Source: Styela clava (Eukaryota; Chordata; Ascidiacea; Stolidobranchia; Styelidae). Taken from it: DNA of 64,000 nucleotides. Positions 1 to 12,400 of the stretch are shown here, piece by piece. The DNA lies in contig NC_135254.1 in assembly GCF_964204865.1 (NCBI RefSeq), positions 24,089,313-24,153,312 on the forward strand, written 5' to 3'. Made by a program: the position numbers and the translations under genes. Every line of letters starts with the position of its first letter. Position 1 is the stretch's first letter. The notes beneath the pieces were generated by a model. That model did not search any database. It was not told the origin of the DNA and worked only from the letters and a program-made list of their open reading frames with translations.

Positions 1-158
1 TTCATTTTTACATATTCAGTAAGTTTTTAACAGCATTAAACAACGCGTCACCACCAGAACGGTCATAAGATCTATCTTCCGAAATTGTCTGGGTATAACA
101 TCAGCAGTAGTTTTTTGGTAGTGGATTTAGTTCAACACCGATCAACGACTTAAGCTTA

Positions 159-3100
159 ATGGGAAATAATTCAACCACGCCACAAGACATTTGTCGACCA
201 ATTCCCCCATCGTCAGATGTATTTTCTTCAGGTATGAATATTTTTATGAGTGTCATGTACAGTAAAAATGTAAAGAATTAGATAATAAATTTATTTAAAA
301 AAATTCAATTGAAATAAAAATGTGTAATTGTCTTTCATGCATGGTTGGATAGGATTCGTGTTAACTTGGACTTTTTATCCCGACCATATTCATTTTCGTT
401 CGATTTTGCGAGTCTGGCTAACAGGAATTGATACAACAATACTAATACATAATATTGCTCAAGAACTGCATAAGAAAAGTAAAATTAGAAAAATTGAAAT
501 CTGGACGTTGGTATAAAATAAAACGGTCATAATTAGTCTCTTCGTTTTAACACGCAACCCAATATAAAAAAGAACACGTTTACCTTGCCAAAATATCGAT
601 AATGTACATAATCTCTTGGAGGCCTGAAAATGTTTTTATTTGTTGTTTATACTCTACACTACAGTATACATATTTATAGAGTATTGTGTGTTCGCGGTGC
701 TTTATTAGTAACATAAGGTGTCACAGCTTCGGTAATCCAGGTCTTGCTTTTCAAAAGTAACATCCCTAAATTACGTATCATCTAATCTCTTTTACATAAA
801 CAACGACTATCATGAGTATAATACCTTGCCCAGTTGACACGTTTGTCGTAATATTCTCTGTTAAACTAACTGTTGTTTGAATATTTAAAAATATATGTAT
901 TTCAGACATAGTGAACGCGTGGGGAGCTGGTGGAGTCATCGTCCTTCTAATACCAGGAATATTGACATTGATCTCTATTGGAATATATGCAGAAGAAATA
1001 TACTATGTCATGCTCAAATCGAATTCAAAGCCGCTGCGTAATGCACTTCTGTGGATTCTAAGCACGTTTCCGGTGTGATATTTTTACTTTAAAAATTCTC
1101 GACTGTAGATAACGAAGTATGTAACGAAGTGTGCTTTCCCCGTATGGTTGAATTCTTTCAATCGTGATTACATATATCAATTACATAAATTATCCACACA
1201 AAGTGAGAGTGAAAAAGAATATTTCCTATTTGAGATACGCTTCTAAATTATTATTTTAGACATGTCTTTAAAATGGTATATTGGTATATGAAAAAAATTT
1301 AAACATGTGATAATAAAGAATTATCGTGTCCTCGCCACATCGTGTCAGTCTTATTATGCACAAAACGGTAGATAATACATGAGCCTATAAACCAGTGTTT
1401 CCTAACCTATTTCGATAAATTACTCCCTTCGCTTGTTTTGTAACACTTTGCTCCCCCCTCACTATGCAAGCTACTCTATTTGTTCAATCCTAGGATCCTC
1501 AGCTATAGTTATGCCCTTATCTCACTCCCGCTCTTGTACAGTTAAAAGAGTTTATAATAGGTATTTTAGTAATAATAAAGAACTAAATATTAATTGAAAC
1601 ACTACATCAAATACAAAATTCCTCCGCAACAAGAACAAAATTTTTCCCTGTGGAAGGATCCCTCCCCTGTTTGGAAACGTGGCTTTAAACAATCAAATTT
1701 CATCAGAATAACTTTTTCATTTCAAATTAAAGTTAGTTATATTTATAAAAATTTTCTTTTCGAATGAGGCATAATACTTTTGGCTATTTCTGAATTCGAA
1801 TTGTAATGGTTTTGCAGGTTCCATATATTATGGTTATTTAACCAAATTTACCACGTTACCACGTTTGGTTATTTAACCAAATTTGAAAAAAAGTTTTAGA
1901 ATTCATAATATCACAAATTAATTTTATATAAATTTTATACCAGGCAATCATGACTATTGCACTTATTGGTATGTTCGTTCCTCGAGCGGTCGTGGAAGTT
2001 GGTTTCATGTACAACATATATGTAGCCTACGCAATATACAAATATTACTATTTGATCATTGTGTTTGCTGGAGGAACGAAGCCGTTTGTAGAAAAAAGTT
2101 GCGTAAAAGAAATAGGAATGAATGCGGTTCCCTGTCCATGTTTGGTGTGCTTGCCACCGATCAGAAACTCTGTGTAGGTATATACTAATTGACAGCATAT
2201 ATATTTACTTCTCAGACCTGGCTCTATGAATTAAAATAAATCATTTAATATCTTTATGGCATTTCTTCAGAGCTCGCCAGAGTTAGTTTCATATTTAGGC
2301 TAATATAAGGCACTTCACTTAAATAAATTAACTTTATAAAATATATAAAGTAAATAAATATTGATATTTGGAATCAAGTCATTTTTATATTGTTTCTACA
2401 CAGGCGTGTCATAGAAATAGTAAAATGGCTGATTCTTCAATACGTTGTTATTACACCTCTTTGTGGCGCGATTGCTGTCATACTTAGGGCGGATGGAAAA
2501 TATTACAAAGTCAACGTAAGTTTGCGAGATAAGTATGCTCTTCAAAACTATATCAAAATTTTCATTTGAATAATGTCTTTACCTTAACACTTTTCAAATG
2601 TACCACGTAAACGAACAATCACCCCTATACAAACGACATCTTGTTGTGATTTGAAATGTAACTCATTTTTCCGAATGGCCTCAAATTTGCCTGCTAAATG
2701 CTGATGATGAAAACGTATGTACGTGCAGATTTTTTCCATGTTATCATAATATTCTACTCAAGAGAAAGTCGAAATAGACAGTAGCTTAGAAGCCCAGAAA
2801 ATAAAATAATATTAAAATTAATTTTTTTTATTGCAGGAAGTAAGCCCTTCAGTTTATTTATCTTTATTCAGTGCAATTTCAACATTACTTTGTATTTATG
2901 GAATCAAGTTATTATTCAAATTCACAGTCGTAATTGAAGGTAAGTGCATATGCCTGATGTACTTCATATGTCAAAAGTTTATTGATTAGTGGGAACTATG
3001 TTGCAGATAGACTCAGATCAGATGTTTTTAGATACATAATTGATTTGCAAAATCATCTTTAATTTTATTAATGCATAATACGCTAGAAAAGCAGAAAATT

Positions 3101-5469
3101 TGAAGATTAGACGAGATCACTAACAAAATTCGTGCTTACTGATTTCTATTTCGATACTTTTTTATTTCTTTTAGGTTCTAGTTCAGGGGTTCCCAAACTT
3201 TTTAGAGTTGGGACCCATTATTTTTTACCACAGCTTATGGCGACCCATTCAACTTTAATAAATTAATAAAACATTGATGGAGGAAACAAATTTATTTTTT
3301 CAAATTGAATTTTCAGTGAAGCTAGTCAGAAAGATGAGCTTGTTTCTTGCTATTTTCCATGATAGACTTGACATTTATTTCAATTTCAGATAGTTTTTGA
3401 CGTGAAAAATTGAAAAGTTGCAGTTTATTTCGAAATTTGCTTTGAATTTGCTTTGCCACCGATCCTAATACCCAGTATAATTAATTAAAGCTTACTAGAT
3501 CTTTTCACGACCTATTGAGATTCCTCTTGCGACCCACCAGTGGGTCGCGACCCATTGTTTGGAAACCGCTGTTCTAGTTTGTTTTAGGTTGATAGATGTT
3601 TCCCCGATCATCATTGTCTTGTTTATTTCCGTAACAATTACAAATCAGCAATAAAGTAACAATGACGTAACAATTGGAATTTATGCCGCCGCTCAGACAC
3701 TTTTTTCGCTCAGACAGATATTCAAGCGGGTTGCAAACATTGTCCCTTTTTGGTAGTTTTGCGTGTTACATTCAGTTTTTGATTGTGTTTGAAGAAAAAT
3801 GATAGTTTGAACATGTGAGCCAGTTGATAAGCGCCAAATCTCCAAAACACTCACAAAATCAGCACTGAAAATTTTGCAATGATAAAGTAAAGGGTGAATC
3901 TTTCAGGGGTGAAAGAAACATTCATACCTATAAGGTTCTATTTGATTTCTATTTTTTAAACCCACATTATGGAAGAAGGCAGGAAACAGTTTTCAAACTT
4001 TGAGCGGAAAGTGAATATTTTTTTCAAAAGTGAAAATCCGACTAGGGAACAAAATGTCTAGCTGTGTTACCGAGTTTCACTTTCCTGGTTTTCTATCGAT
4101 CACCCTGTTTTTTTCAGGAATGGAAGACACTCACGCGATACGAGGCAAAACAGCGTGCATACAATTGACAAGTTTTATCGTTGGTTTTGAAGCTTTGATC
4201 TTCAATATAATAGCTCAAGTAGGCTGGATTCCTTGCGTATATCCATTGAATTTTCTCAGCAATCGGAGAGGTGGTTAAAGATTTAATTTAATTTATCTAC
4301 ACAGCACAGAAAGGCGTGTCCAACAGAGTTGTTTTTATTAGTGTTTATTATAATCAATTAATCGAATTTAATATTACACCAAGTTTGGATATTTTTATAT
4401 CGAATAACGCTACTTATGTAGTCATTCTTTTGAAGGGCACATTTTGAAGCCAAAAATATTTTACAACCAACTCTTGTTCACTCTGAATACGCTTGATTAA
4501 GTTTTTATACTGTTAAACCAGTTTCACTCGAAAATTGATTAGTGTGATTTGGATAAATATTTTCTTTCACCACTCATTATTCACTTTCAAAATTTTACCA
4601 TCGTCTTTAAAAACAATTTACTTAATATTTGTCGCAGTCATCTACAATTACTTCGTCATACTTCAAATATTTTTTGTCGGGTTCCTTGGACGTCATTACT
4701 ACAGGTCAGCAATTCTCCTACGTAAATCTACAAAATCTTTTTTTTATTTCAAAACCTTATTTTAGTCTATTTGTTTGTGGTGCGAATTGGGAGTTCTTTC
4801 TTCTTCCTTGTGGTATTCTTCATACAATCTATTCTTCTAGAAAGATATATACCGCTAGTTGTGAAAATTTATTCCCGATATGCCAACGGAATCAAAATCA
4901 TGAAAAAAATTACAGGAACATCAATATATTAACCTATTATAACTAAGGCGCTTCCTATGTAGCCTAGTTTGTGAACAGTTTCAAACAGTGCTATTCAATA
5001 CAAATAATTATCCGGGTATGAGCTAATTGTCGCAACATTCAATATTGAAACTTATTAATTTCCTGAAAATCACATATAAATAAACTCTTCAATTCAAATT
5101 ATTATCCAAGCTAATATTTTTTATCCATATCATAGACGGTCAAAGGACATTCAACGACAAGTCGTGTTGCATGATGACCTCACCATTGCGGTGGATTATT
5201 CCGGTAGATCCTGCCTAGTGGCCGACGCAACACTGCAATCAGCGAGAGAGCATGATGGTATTATTGTGGAACAAAGGCAATCGTACCATGGAACTGACAA
5301 TATACCCTCCTTGGACGAACATTCTCCGGGGGCAGAATTTTCCAATTTTGAAACGAAGAGCCGAACATCTAGTTATAGTTTAGGAAAGCATTCCATGCCC
5401 ATGGGTCTAGAAAATCCTCATACAAGTAGTATTGTCCACGGCGAACAAGACATATCCAGTCAAGTATAA
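159..5469 (+). CDS. SLC51A: Organic solute transporter subunit alpha homologue (SLC51A-like), 8 exons
   Basis: I assembled this from eight GT-AG exons whose phases all agree: 159-231, 906-1072, 1944-2173, 2404-2515, 2837-2939, 4118-4270, 4638-4704 and 5136-5469 (412 residues). OST-alpha is the polytopic half of a heteromeric bile-acid and steroid-conjugate transporter in the plasma membrane. The reading shows a short N-terminus with an NNST glycosylation site, then several hydrophobic helices. It also has the family hallmarks: a GMFVPRA segment in exon 3 and a cysteine-rich stretch (CPCLVCLPPI) at the end of exon 3. The C-terminal 110 or so residues are hydrophilic, Ser-rich and longer than in vertebrate proteins (about 340 residues, from general knowledge). 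The start is the first ATG in frame with exon 2. No OST-beta partner is visible in the window. The exon 2 donor (GTGTGA) and the exon 6 donor (GTGGTT) are the weakest boundaries. Family assignment is strong; exact splice sites are inferred. Confidence 0.9.
1393..1682. mobile_element. Short hAT-like MITE in SLC51A intron 2
   Basis: The left end reads CAGTGTTTCCTAACC and the right end reads TTTGGAAACGTGG. These are degenerate inverted termini of the hAT type. An 8-bp flank, CTATAAAC (1385-1392), recurs as CTTTAAAC (1683-1690), matching at 7 of 8 positions. Length is 290 bp with no coding capacity, so it is a non-autonomous element. Confidence 0.6.
3184..3571. mobile_element. Non-autonomous hAT element in SLC51A intron 5
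   Basis: The termini CAGGGGTTCCCAAAC and GTTTGGAAACCGCTG are imperfect inverted repeats. A perfect 8-bp target duplication, TTCTAGTT, lies at 3176-3183 and 3572-3579. The interior is 388 bp with repeated GACCCA/TGGGTC motifs near the ends and no reading frame. An 8-bp duplication and CAG/CTG ends are diagnostic of the hAT superfamily. Confidence 0.85.
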
Positions 5470-7080
5470 CCGAGAAAAAAGAATTATATATATATACTGT
5501 TCATATATGTGTGTGGTTTCTTTTTTTTCAACTTGTAATGAACGTCAATTAGTATGAATGAAGAATGCTAAATATACCAATTGTGAATGACAAGATCTTG
5601 TCATTCTTAGGCTACTAGAATTAAAGAAATATTACAGTGCTTCTTTTATAAACTGGACATGGCTAAGAAATGACTAGACCAAATAATGAAGAAAATTTTC
5701 ATTCGTATCTTATTAACTGATCAAACTGTAAACGAGAATATCGTTCGGAGACCGAAGACTTGTCGATCGAAACTGCTGTTTCGATTCATTCCTTATAGTG
5801 ACACCGCGTGTCCCATCACTAATTAATTAATAACTCGCTAATTATAAGACATAATTTATCCAAAATCGATAAGCTTCTGGTCCGAGATATGATGAATGCA
5901 CATGCAAAATTCGGAGCAGATTCAACCTCGCTTTCGTGAGATATCGCGTGCATTTAACAGACAAATACCTATCAACATACTTACCAATTAAGATAGATAA
6001 GTAACAATCTGATACATGAGTGCATATGACAAGATATAGCAGTCCTTTCCACCAAAACATATTATGCCTCGTCTTGATCTAAAAATATCGTGAGAACTGA
6101 AAGTTTCGCATGCACTTTATATAGTTGTCATCGTTTGAAGAATCGTTACAAACCTCTCTGGTTCTCTGTGATTTATGTGCAGGTTGTCGTGCTTTTCAAG
6201 ATACCAACGAATTCGGTTTGTTGTTACTTTTCTCGATGACTTTGCATATATATGCTATAACTTTATGAAATCAGACGTTTAGAGCTATCTATTTTCGAGT
6301 TCCACCTTATATTTATAATGGGTATTGCAGCGGAATATTTCCACCTGGCAAGCAGTTTTGTACATGCCCAACAATGTATATTGTATATCGTTGATAGCAA
6401 ACCGTGTCATACTCATAGCCAGAAGGCAGTTATGCTGTTGTTTGATAATTCTTGGCTTCCTATTGGTATCCAAACTGCAAACTCTTCCTCATTGACACAA
6501 TTTGCGTCGCTGTGATTATCTTACAGATAATATAACATATATATATATATATATATACAGTATATAGCCTATGCCATATACTATGTTCTTCTGAACTTTC
6601 CTAATTTATCAATTCGAAAAAAATTTCAATCGTCAAACTCGGTTAGCTGTGAGCTCTCACCCATACTATATTGTTGATGAATAATGAATAAACACGCTAC
6701 AAAACGTATGCCGTCTTTTTTGTCTTCCTGCGATGTCTGAATGCCCCCAATGTAGCCAAACAAATTATCTAAACGCCGAAACTATTTGAGTTTTAAGGCC
6801 AACCAACTATACATTAGAACTATCAGTTTGTTTACACGGTGTGGCTCCCTCATTGGTGTATTTAGAGTTTAAACTATATGCAATACCCGAGAAGGCTATT
6901 CCGTACTTAGGCCGATTTTCACTGAGGCGTACTCGGAATTTCTCTGAGTGGGAGAATTCGATATTTGGGGATTTTCTACCTAATAAACATGAGGGCAACC
7001 TCAAATATATAGACACGATGACCAAAACGAGTTAACGTCAAAAAACTCCCGACTTCGCTGAGTACCAGATTGATGATATG
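5470..7080. other. Intergenic region downstream of SLC51A
   Basis: About 1.6 kb with stops in all frames and only short unconvincing reading frames. It contains a (TA)n run at about 6538-6557. I see no RNA gene, splice-compatible exon or transposon terminus here. Confidence 0.5.
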
Positions 7081-8853
7081 CAATCGTGGGCTAAATGCGG
7101 CCCGCGAACAAATTTTTGGATCCCACGTGTTAACAAGTGCGACTGTACGGCGCTTGTTTTGCAGTAAGTAGCGTCAGTTGTCAGCTGTATTAGTATTCAT
7201 TTACGGTTGTATGTCGTTTAGCCCAGTAGTTCCCAACCGCCGGTGCCGGTCCGCGAAGCTTTTTTTTGCCGGTCCGCGAGAAATTTAGTTGTTTTTATGC
7301 CGTCTCAATCGCTTCACCGAAGACGAGGTGGCGTTGGTTTAGTACGCATTTTCTCTTCTGCCGTTATATTGCGGCGTCTTTCGCGACATCTTGGCGACGT
7401 CGTTCGCGACATCGTGGCGCCGAGACATTTTCGCTTTTTCGGCTCCGATTCATCGCGAATGCGCTCCATCAAATCTCGCAAGATTCCGAGACCTAAAAAT
7501 CGGCACGCGTGCTTTTCCTGATTAATATGAGCATCCATATAAAACATTATGCATATTTCTTTGTTCAAACCAGATAACAGTCAAGGACAGTATAATATTC
7601 CAGTAAGATATGAATCTGTTGCGACCCTGCAGGTGTTCACGAGACGCGTAAAAGAGCATGGGCCGCAGAGATCTTTCCCAGTATTTTGAGCAGACACAGT
7701 GGGATTTTGAGGCTGGTGCCAAGTTACCAACGACTTTGTCATTGTAATGTAAATTCAATTCATTGGAGGCGTCGATCAACTGCAGAGGGATTAATATGAT
7801 GAACCCGATGATAAAGAAAACGCTTGATTAAAATTTATTTCTACTTTACAGTCCAGATTTAAAAAAGAATCACTGTCACAATGTTGGATATCTCTTGATA
7901 ACGAATACCCATCGCTAAGTAATCGAGCAGTCAAACTGTTGTACGTATTTTCAACCAGTTACTGCGCTATGCAAAAAAAACATTTTTATCACTAACTTAA
8001 ATTAAAACTAAGTAAAGAAATCGGCTGCACGCCGCTGCAGAGCTATGTGTTGCAGAAACTTATTTGAGGCTTCGTTTGCAATCCTGTACTGGAAACGAAA
8101 CAGCAGCAAAATTCTCACTAATTTGTTTGAGTTAATTGTGTTTGTACATGATTTGGCATGTACATGTTTTTATGTGAGATATTTTATGCGGGCCTTTCTT
8201 ACGCATAATGGGTGCCCAGCACTGCATTTCATTACGCAAATATATGGTATTATTTTATGTTTCACCCATTTCAATTTTTGACTGCACATTATTTGATAGT
8301 TTTTCTTCGTTTGGAATTTTTTTAAGTGTGAATTTTTTGTCTGGAAGCATATTGAGTTCCGGACATTGCATTATATTACGCAAATATATAGTATTCTTTT
8401 CTGTTCCGGTCATTTCGATTTTTTGCCGGTCCGCGAGTACATTTAATTTAATTTTACCGGTCCGCCAGGGTAGAAAGGTTGGGAACCACTGGTTTAGCCT
8501 ACTTGATGAACGTCTCATCGTTGGTTGTATATATACGTTGGGTTTATTTTGATTTTCAAATTTCAAAAATGTTCAAATGTCTTAATCGCAGTTATTAAGG
8601 GATTTGATGTTAAACGTCATTACGAATCGTGTCATTGCTCATTGCAAATACGAAATTCGACCCCGAGACGAGGGGCTGCGCCACTGCTCATCTGTGCGAA
8701 AGAGCAATACGTGTAATGTGCACGTTCGGAAGCACATATTGCTGTGAGTAGTTTTATAAAATTAAACTAAGAATAAACGAAATTAATGTGGCCCGCACAC
8801 TACCGTAAATATGTCTATTTGGCCCGCAAGTACATAAAGTTTGCCGATTACTG
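7081..8853. mobile_element. Decayed GGCCCGC-type hAT-like element, interrupted by a younger hAT
   Basis: GCGGCCCGCGAAC near 7097 and TTGGCCCGCAAG near 8819 resemble subterminal sequences of hAT elements, and the right edge ends in GATTACTG. Between them, at about 8560-8640, a frame reads CSNVLIAVIKGFDVKRHYES. This matches the end of a BED-type zinc finger as found in ZBED/GTF2IRD2-like hAT transposases. No matching target duplication was found for the outer ends, so the edges are approximate. The 7224-8491 element is inserted inside it. Confidence 0.4.
7224..8491. mobile_element. 1.27-kb non-autonomous hAT element (CCGGTCCGC family)
   Basis: The left end CAGTAGTTCCCAACC and right end GGTTGGGAACCACTG are inverted. 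The perfect 8-bp target duplication GTTTAGCC lies at 7216-7223 and 8492-8499. CCGGTCCGC motifs repeat just inside both ends. About 70 bp around 8215-8290 recurs at about 8360-8425 (ATTACGCAAATATAT motifs), an internal direct repeat. The longest frames (for example 7243-7521) have no transposase similarity. Confidence 0.88.
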
Positions 8854-8861
8854 CCGTAAAC

Positions 8862-9171
8862 CAGTGGTTCTCAAACTTTTTTGTATTGTGACGCCCTCTA
8901 AAAAAGATACCCAAATTGCGACTCCCCTTGAAAAACGTCTTCAACGTAAGACTTTTTTTGCAATTTGATTTAGTTAAACGAGCAAACAAAACATAACGAA
9001 AGTCAGTGAAATCGCATTTAATGGGATGGGTGTACTTGCTTTTTTTTTACAAATGTCATTGAACATTGATTTGTGAAATGCAATTCCGCAAAAGAAGCAA
9101 AGTTTTGTGATGCCCTAGCAAAATTGAAACGGCGCACTTGGGCGTCGCGACGCCCACTTTGAGAACCACGG
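8862..9171. mobile_element. Short hAT MITE upstream of BECN1
   Basis: The termini CAGTGGTTCTCAAAC and TTTGAGAACCACGG are inverted, with a perfect 8-bp target duplication CCGTAAAC at 8854-8861 and 9172-9179. It is 310 bp with no coding capacity. Its right edge lies about 300 bp before the BECN1 start codon, so it probably sits at or near the promoter. Confidence 0.87.
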
Positions 9172-9179
9172 CCGTAAAC

Positions 9180-9478
9180 GATCAAAGATCAAACCCAAAC
9201 TCATTGCTGTATATATGGGCTTTGATTGCTCAAACCGTAGTGTGCCACCTCGTGTCCGGGAAATCTGTAAAGTGTAAACAATACAATACAACGGTCGATC
9301 TGCAGAACTCCCCGATGAATGGATGATCGGTACAGAAGTAATTCGGTAATCATACTACTGCACCGGTACCGGTGTCGTAACACCGGAATACAGTCTAATA
9401 TATGAATATAAAGTACCGTAACTGTATAATCTGCCCATCTTCAGATCTTGCGGTCTTACTCCAGTCTGTCATCTGGTC
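9180..9478 (+). promoter_or_regulatory. Probable BECN1 promoter / 5' UTR region
   Basis: This is the unique sequence between the hAT MITE and the BECN1 ATG. It must hold the proximal promoter and 5' UTR unless a further upstream exon exists. No TATA box or initiator can be assigned with confidence. A GC-richer palindromic patch (CACCGGTACCGGTGTCG) lies at about 9361-9377. Confidence 0.35.
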
Positions 9479-12400
9479 ATGGCATCATTTGATGTTAACG
9501 TTAGATCATCCGAAGCTACCGATTTCACTGGAGTTGAAGATGTTCGATTTATATGTTCAAGGTAAATTTATTTATATGTTCAAGATAGATTCTCATAAAG
9601 CTAAACAAAAAAATCTAGATTATAAATACAAAAATAGCCTATGTAAATCATATTTTGTACATAAATTTATTCAATCAACCAATCATTTTATTTCGTCATT
9701 TTATTTTGTCATTTTATTACAATATAAAAATGACTTCAGATGCAAACAAATCCTTCATCTTGATCCATCGTTTGCCAACATCGATCAACAGACCTTCCTT
9801 GAGCTTGTCACCACAGCAAGACGTTCTAACTCAACTGCAAGCGAATCAAACTTGAGTCCACGAACACCGGAATCAAATGAGAGTCCATTGGTCAGTTGGT
9901 TGGTGAAATATTTATTTGACATGTACCGGTATTTGTGCAAAATTTGACATTCAATTTCCTAGCATTGGCTTGTTTACTTTTGTAACATTAGCCGGGTATA
10001 GTGCAGTAAACGCCTTAACTGCTCAAATAACGCCTAACAATATTGTGATGTGAAATGAACGCCCTAACTGCTCAAATAACACCCAACAAAACTGTGATGG
10101 GAAATTTTAATGCGAAAAGATCGAAATTACTCGCGTGTTGTTTTAAAACTTCGCTGTCGAAAAGGTGTTTGCCTCCCGCCACCCGTTTGTCCTATGTCTG
10201 TATGTGTTTAGCGTATTGTGTTCGCGCAAGACGAACTTTTATTTTTAGAAAAAAAAATTTACGTTTTGTTTGGCGTTATTTAAGTACTTACAGCATTTGT
10301 TTTCACACAACATTTGTGTTTAGAGGTATTTAAGCAGTTACGGCGTTTGCTTCACGATACCCCATTAGCCAATCAGCAAGATGTCAATCGTAACATAAAA
10401 ATTGATATTCCAGTTGTTCACACGGATGAGTTTTCAGGCATTGGTGGTTAAATGTTTTGAATCAGATTGATGGTTATGAACGTGTAAAACCAGCTTGTGA
10501 CTGCAGTAGGCCACAATTCCCTGATTCGTTCAATAAAACAAACACTCTATTTGTCTCTAAAACAAGAGCGCTTCGGATGATGACCTCATATGACCAAAAT
10601 GGCGTTTTTTTTGCTAAAAAATATTGAATGCTAAGGTAAATTTTTTTTCTCAGGTAAATTGGATTATATTTTCAGAGAAATCCAATGGTGACGTTCTTAG
10701 TTTGCACCTTCTCATAGTTTATTACTTAGTGCCTGTTTGCCGATTTGTGTCGGTACGGATGCCCAGACTGTGTCGTAAAGCAGGGGTTTGCACTCAATAT
10801 TATAATTGATGTCTTTTATAGTTGGAGCTATTCTTGGAATCTGAGAACTGTGCCGCACTGAACTGCCAACCTGAGAAAATACTTAGAATAGCACCAAAAA
10901 ATGTTGTCAATGATGCCATTATATAAAATTTCTTGGGGATCAATGGTCGAGAATACATCCATCATCGAATAATAATTCCCACTTCAATACTTATTATTCA
11001 AGAAAACGTCTCCATATTTAGTGATTATTTCTTCGTCTCATTCCTTATTAATGTAAAATTGAGCTTGATCAATAGGCATTACAATTAACAAGGCTTTCTT
11101 TTAATGTAATTTTATTCTACTTTACCAGACTTTTCTATGAAAAATCAACATAAAATATATGGATATGTTTACCAGACAATAAAATTTGTAAAATACAAAT
11201 ATATGAAAGTTTCAGGACATGAATTTTTTTTATTTAAATAGTTTGTATTGATAGTATTGGTATCAATCTTAATAAACGTAAAATATTTATAAATATTACT
11301 TTGATACATTTGGCATAATTACCTTACTGGTATTGAACTCATTCAGATAAATAATTGTCAATGTATATAAATTGCAGGAAAATTCAAGCTCATCCGAGGA
11401 TGCGCCCCCACAAGAACAGGATGTATATTCTTCTGGTAGTGATAAATTAAAACCTCATACAACTGGTGCAGAGCCAACATCTTCTCTTGAATCATCATCC
11501 ATTGGTAACAATAAAGTGCATGGTAGCGTTACAAGTTTTACAATGATAGGTGATGTGCGTGGTACAAGCATGGAGACATTCAGCCACAAATTAAATGTGA
11601 GTTCTTTTTATGTGTTAGGTAACACTTTGGATCATTTCTGATTTTTAGCAATGACATTTGGTTTATGGTTTTGAATAAAAAAATATGTTCTTATTAATGT
11701 GATGTTTAAAAGTTTAATTTTCAGTTTAACAATTTTCTGGTCTACTGATTTCTATGGAGTTTGACTTCTTTGATATACCAGTCTAAGTTTGTTGCTAAGT
11801 AAGTATTTTATTCGAAGATCTGTGATAAACTGGGCAACATGTTGGCATGGCACGTGATTGCCACCAGGTATATTCATATCAAAGATAAATAAAGCACAAC
11901 CGGTGTATAGCAAAACGATACAATTTGCCGACGTTTCGAATTTCTATTCAGAAAAACTTCATCAGGGCATGATATGAAGAGTACACTATTGTATATATAT
12001 AGAGTAGAAAAAGAAAAAAGATAGTAAAAATTAAACGGCGTGAAAAACTGAAAAAAAGGGACAATATGATAATAGATCCGAGTGAATAAGCGCAAGTTCA
12101 AACAATTACGCGACTATCTAAACAATGATTTATATACATGCGGGAACAATGTAGTTTCTTTATCGTTCATTGAATTTTTCTCTTTGTTGATATGATAAGA
12201 TTCGAGAAATAATCTTTTTCTGTAGTGAATTTCATGTTCCAATATCCTGCTTTTATCTGATCTGATCTCTACTGATCACAGCATTGATTGGGATAACAGC
12301 AGGATATTGGAACATGAAATTCACTACAGAAAAAGATTATTTCTCGAATCTTATCATATCAACAAAGAGAAAAATTCAATGAACGATAAAGAAACTACAT

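Noticed and set aside
1935..2198. Minus-strand reading frame of 87 codons opposite SLC51A exon 3
   Set aside because: It is the antisense shadow of a clearly coding exon and has no family resemblance.
7243..7568. Overlapping short reading frames near the left end of the 1.27-kb hAT
   Set aside because: Inside a transposon, GC-rich and repetitive, with no transposase motif.
9402..9947. 181-codon continuous frame
   Set aside because: It crosses BECN1 intron 1. Only the 3' part coincides with true BECN1 exon 2, and the rest is intron read-through.
11874..12101. Minus-strand 75-codon frame, with a near-identical plus-strand frame at 12448-12699
   Set aside because: Both frames arise from the two arms of the inverted repeat. 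The matching proteins reflect the palindrome, not two genes.
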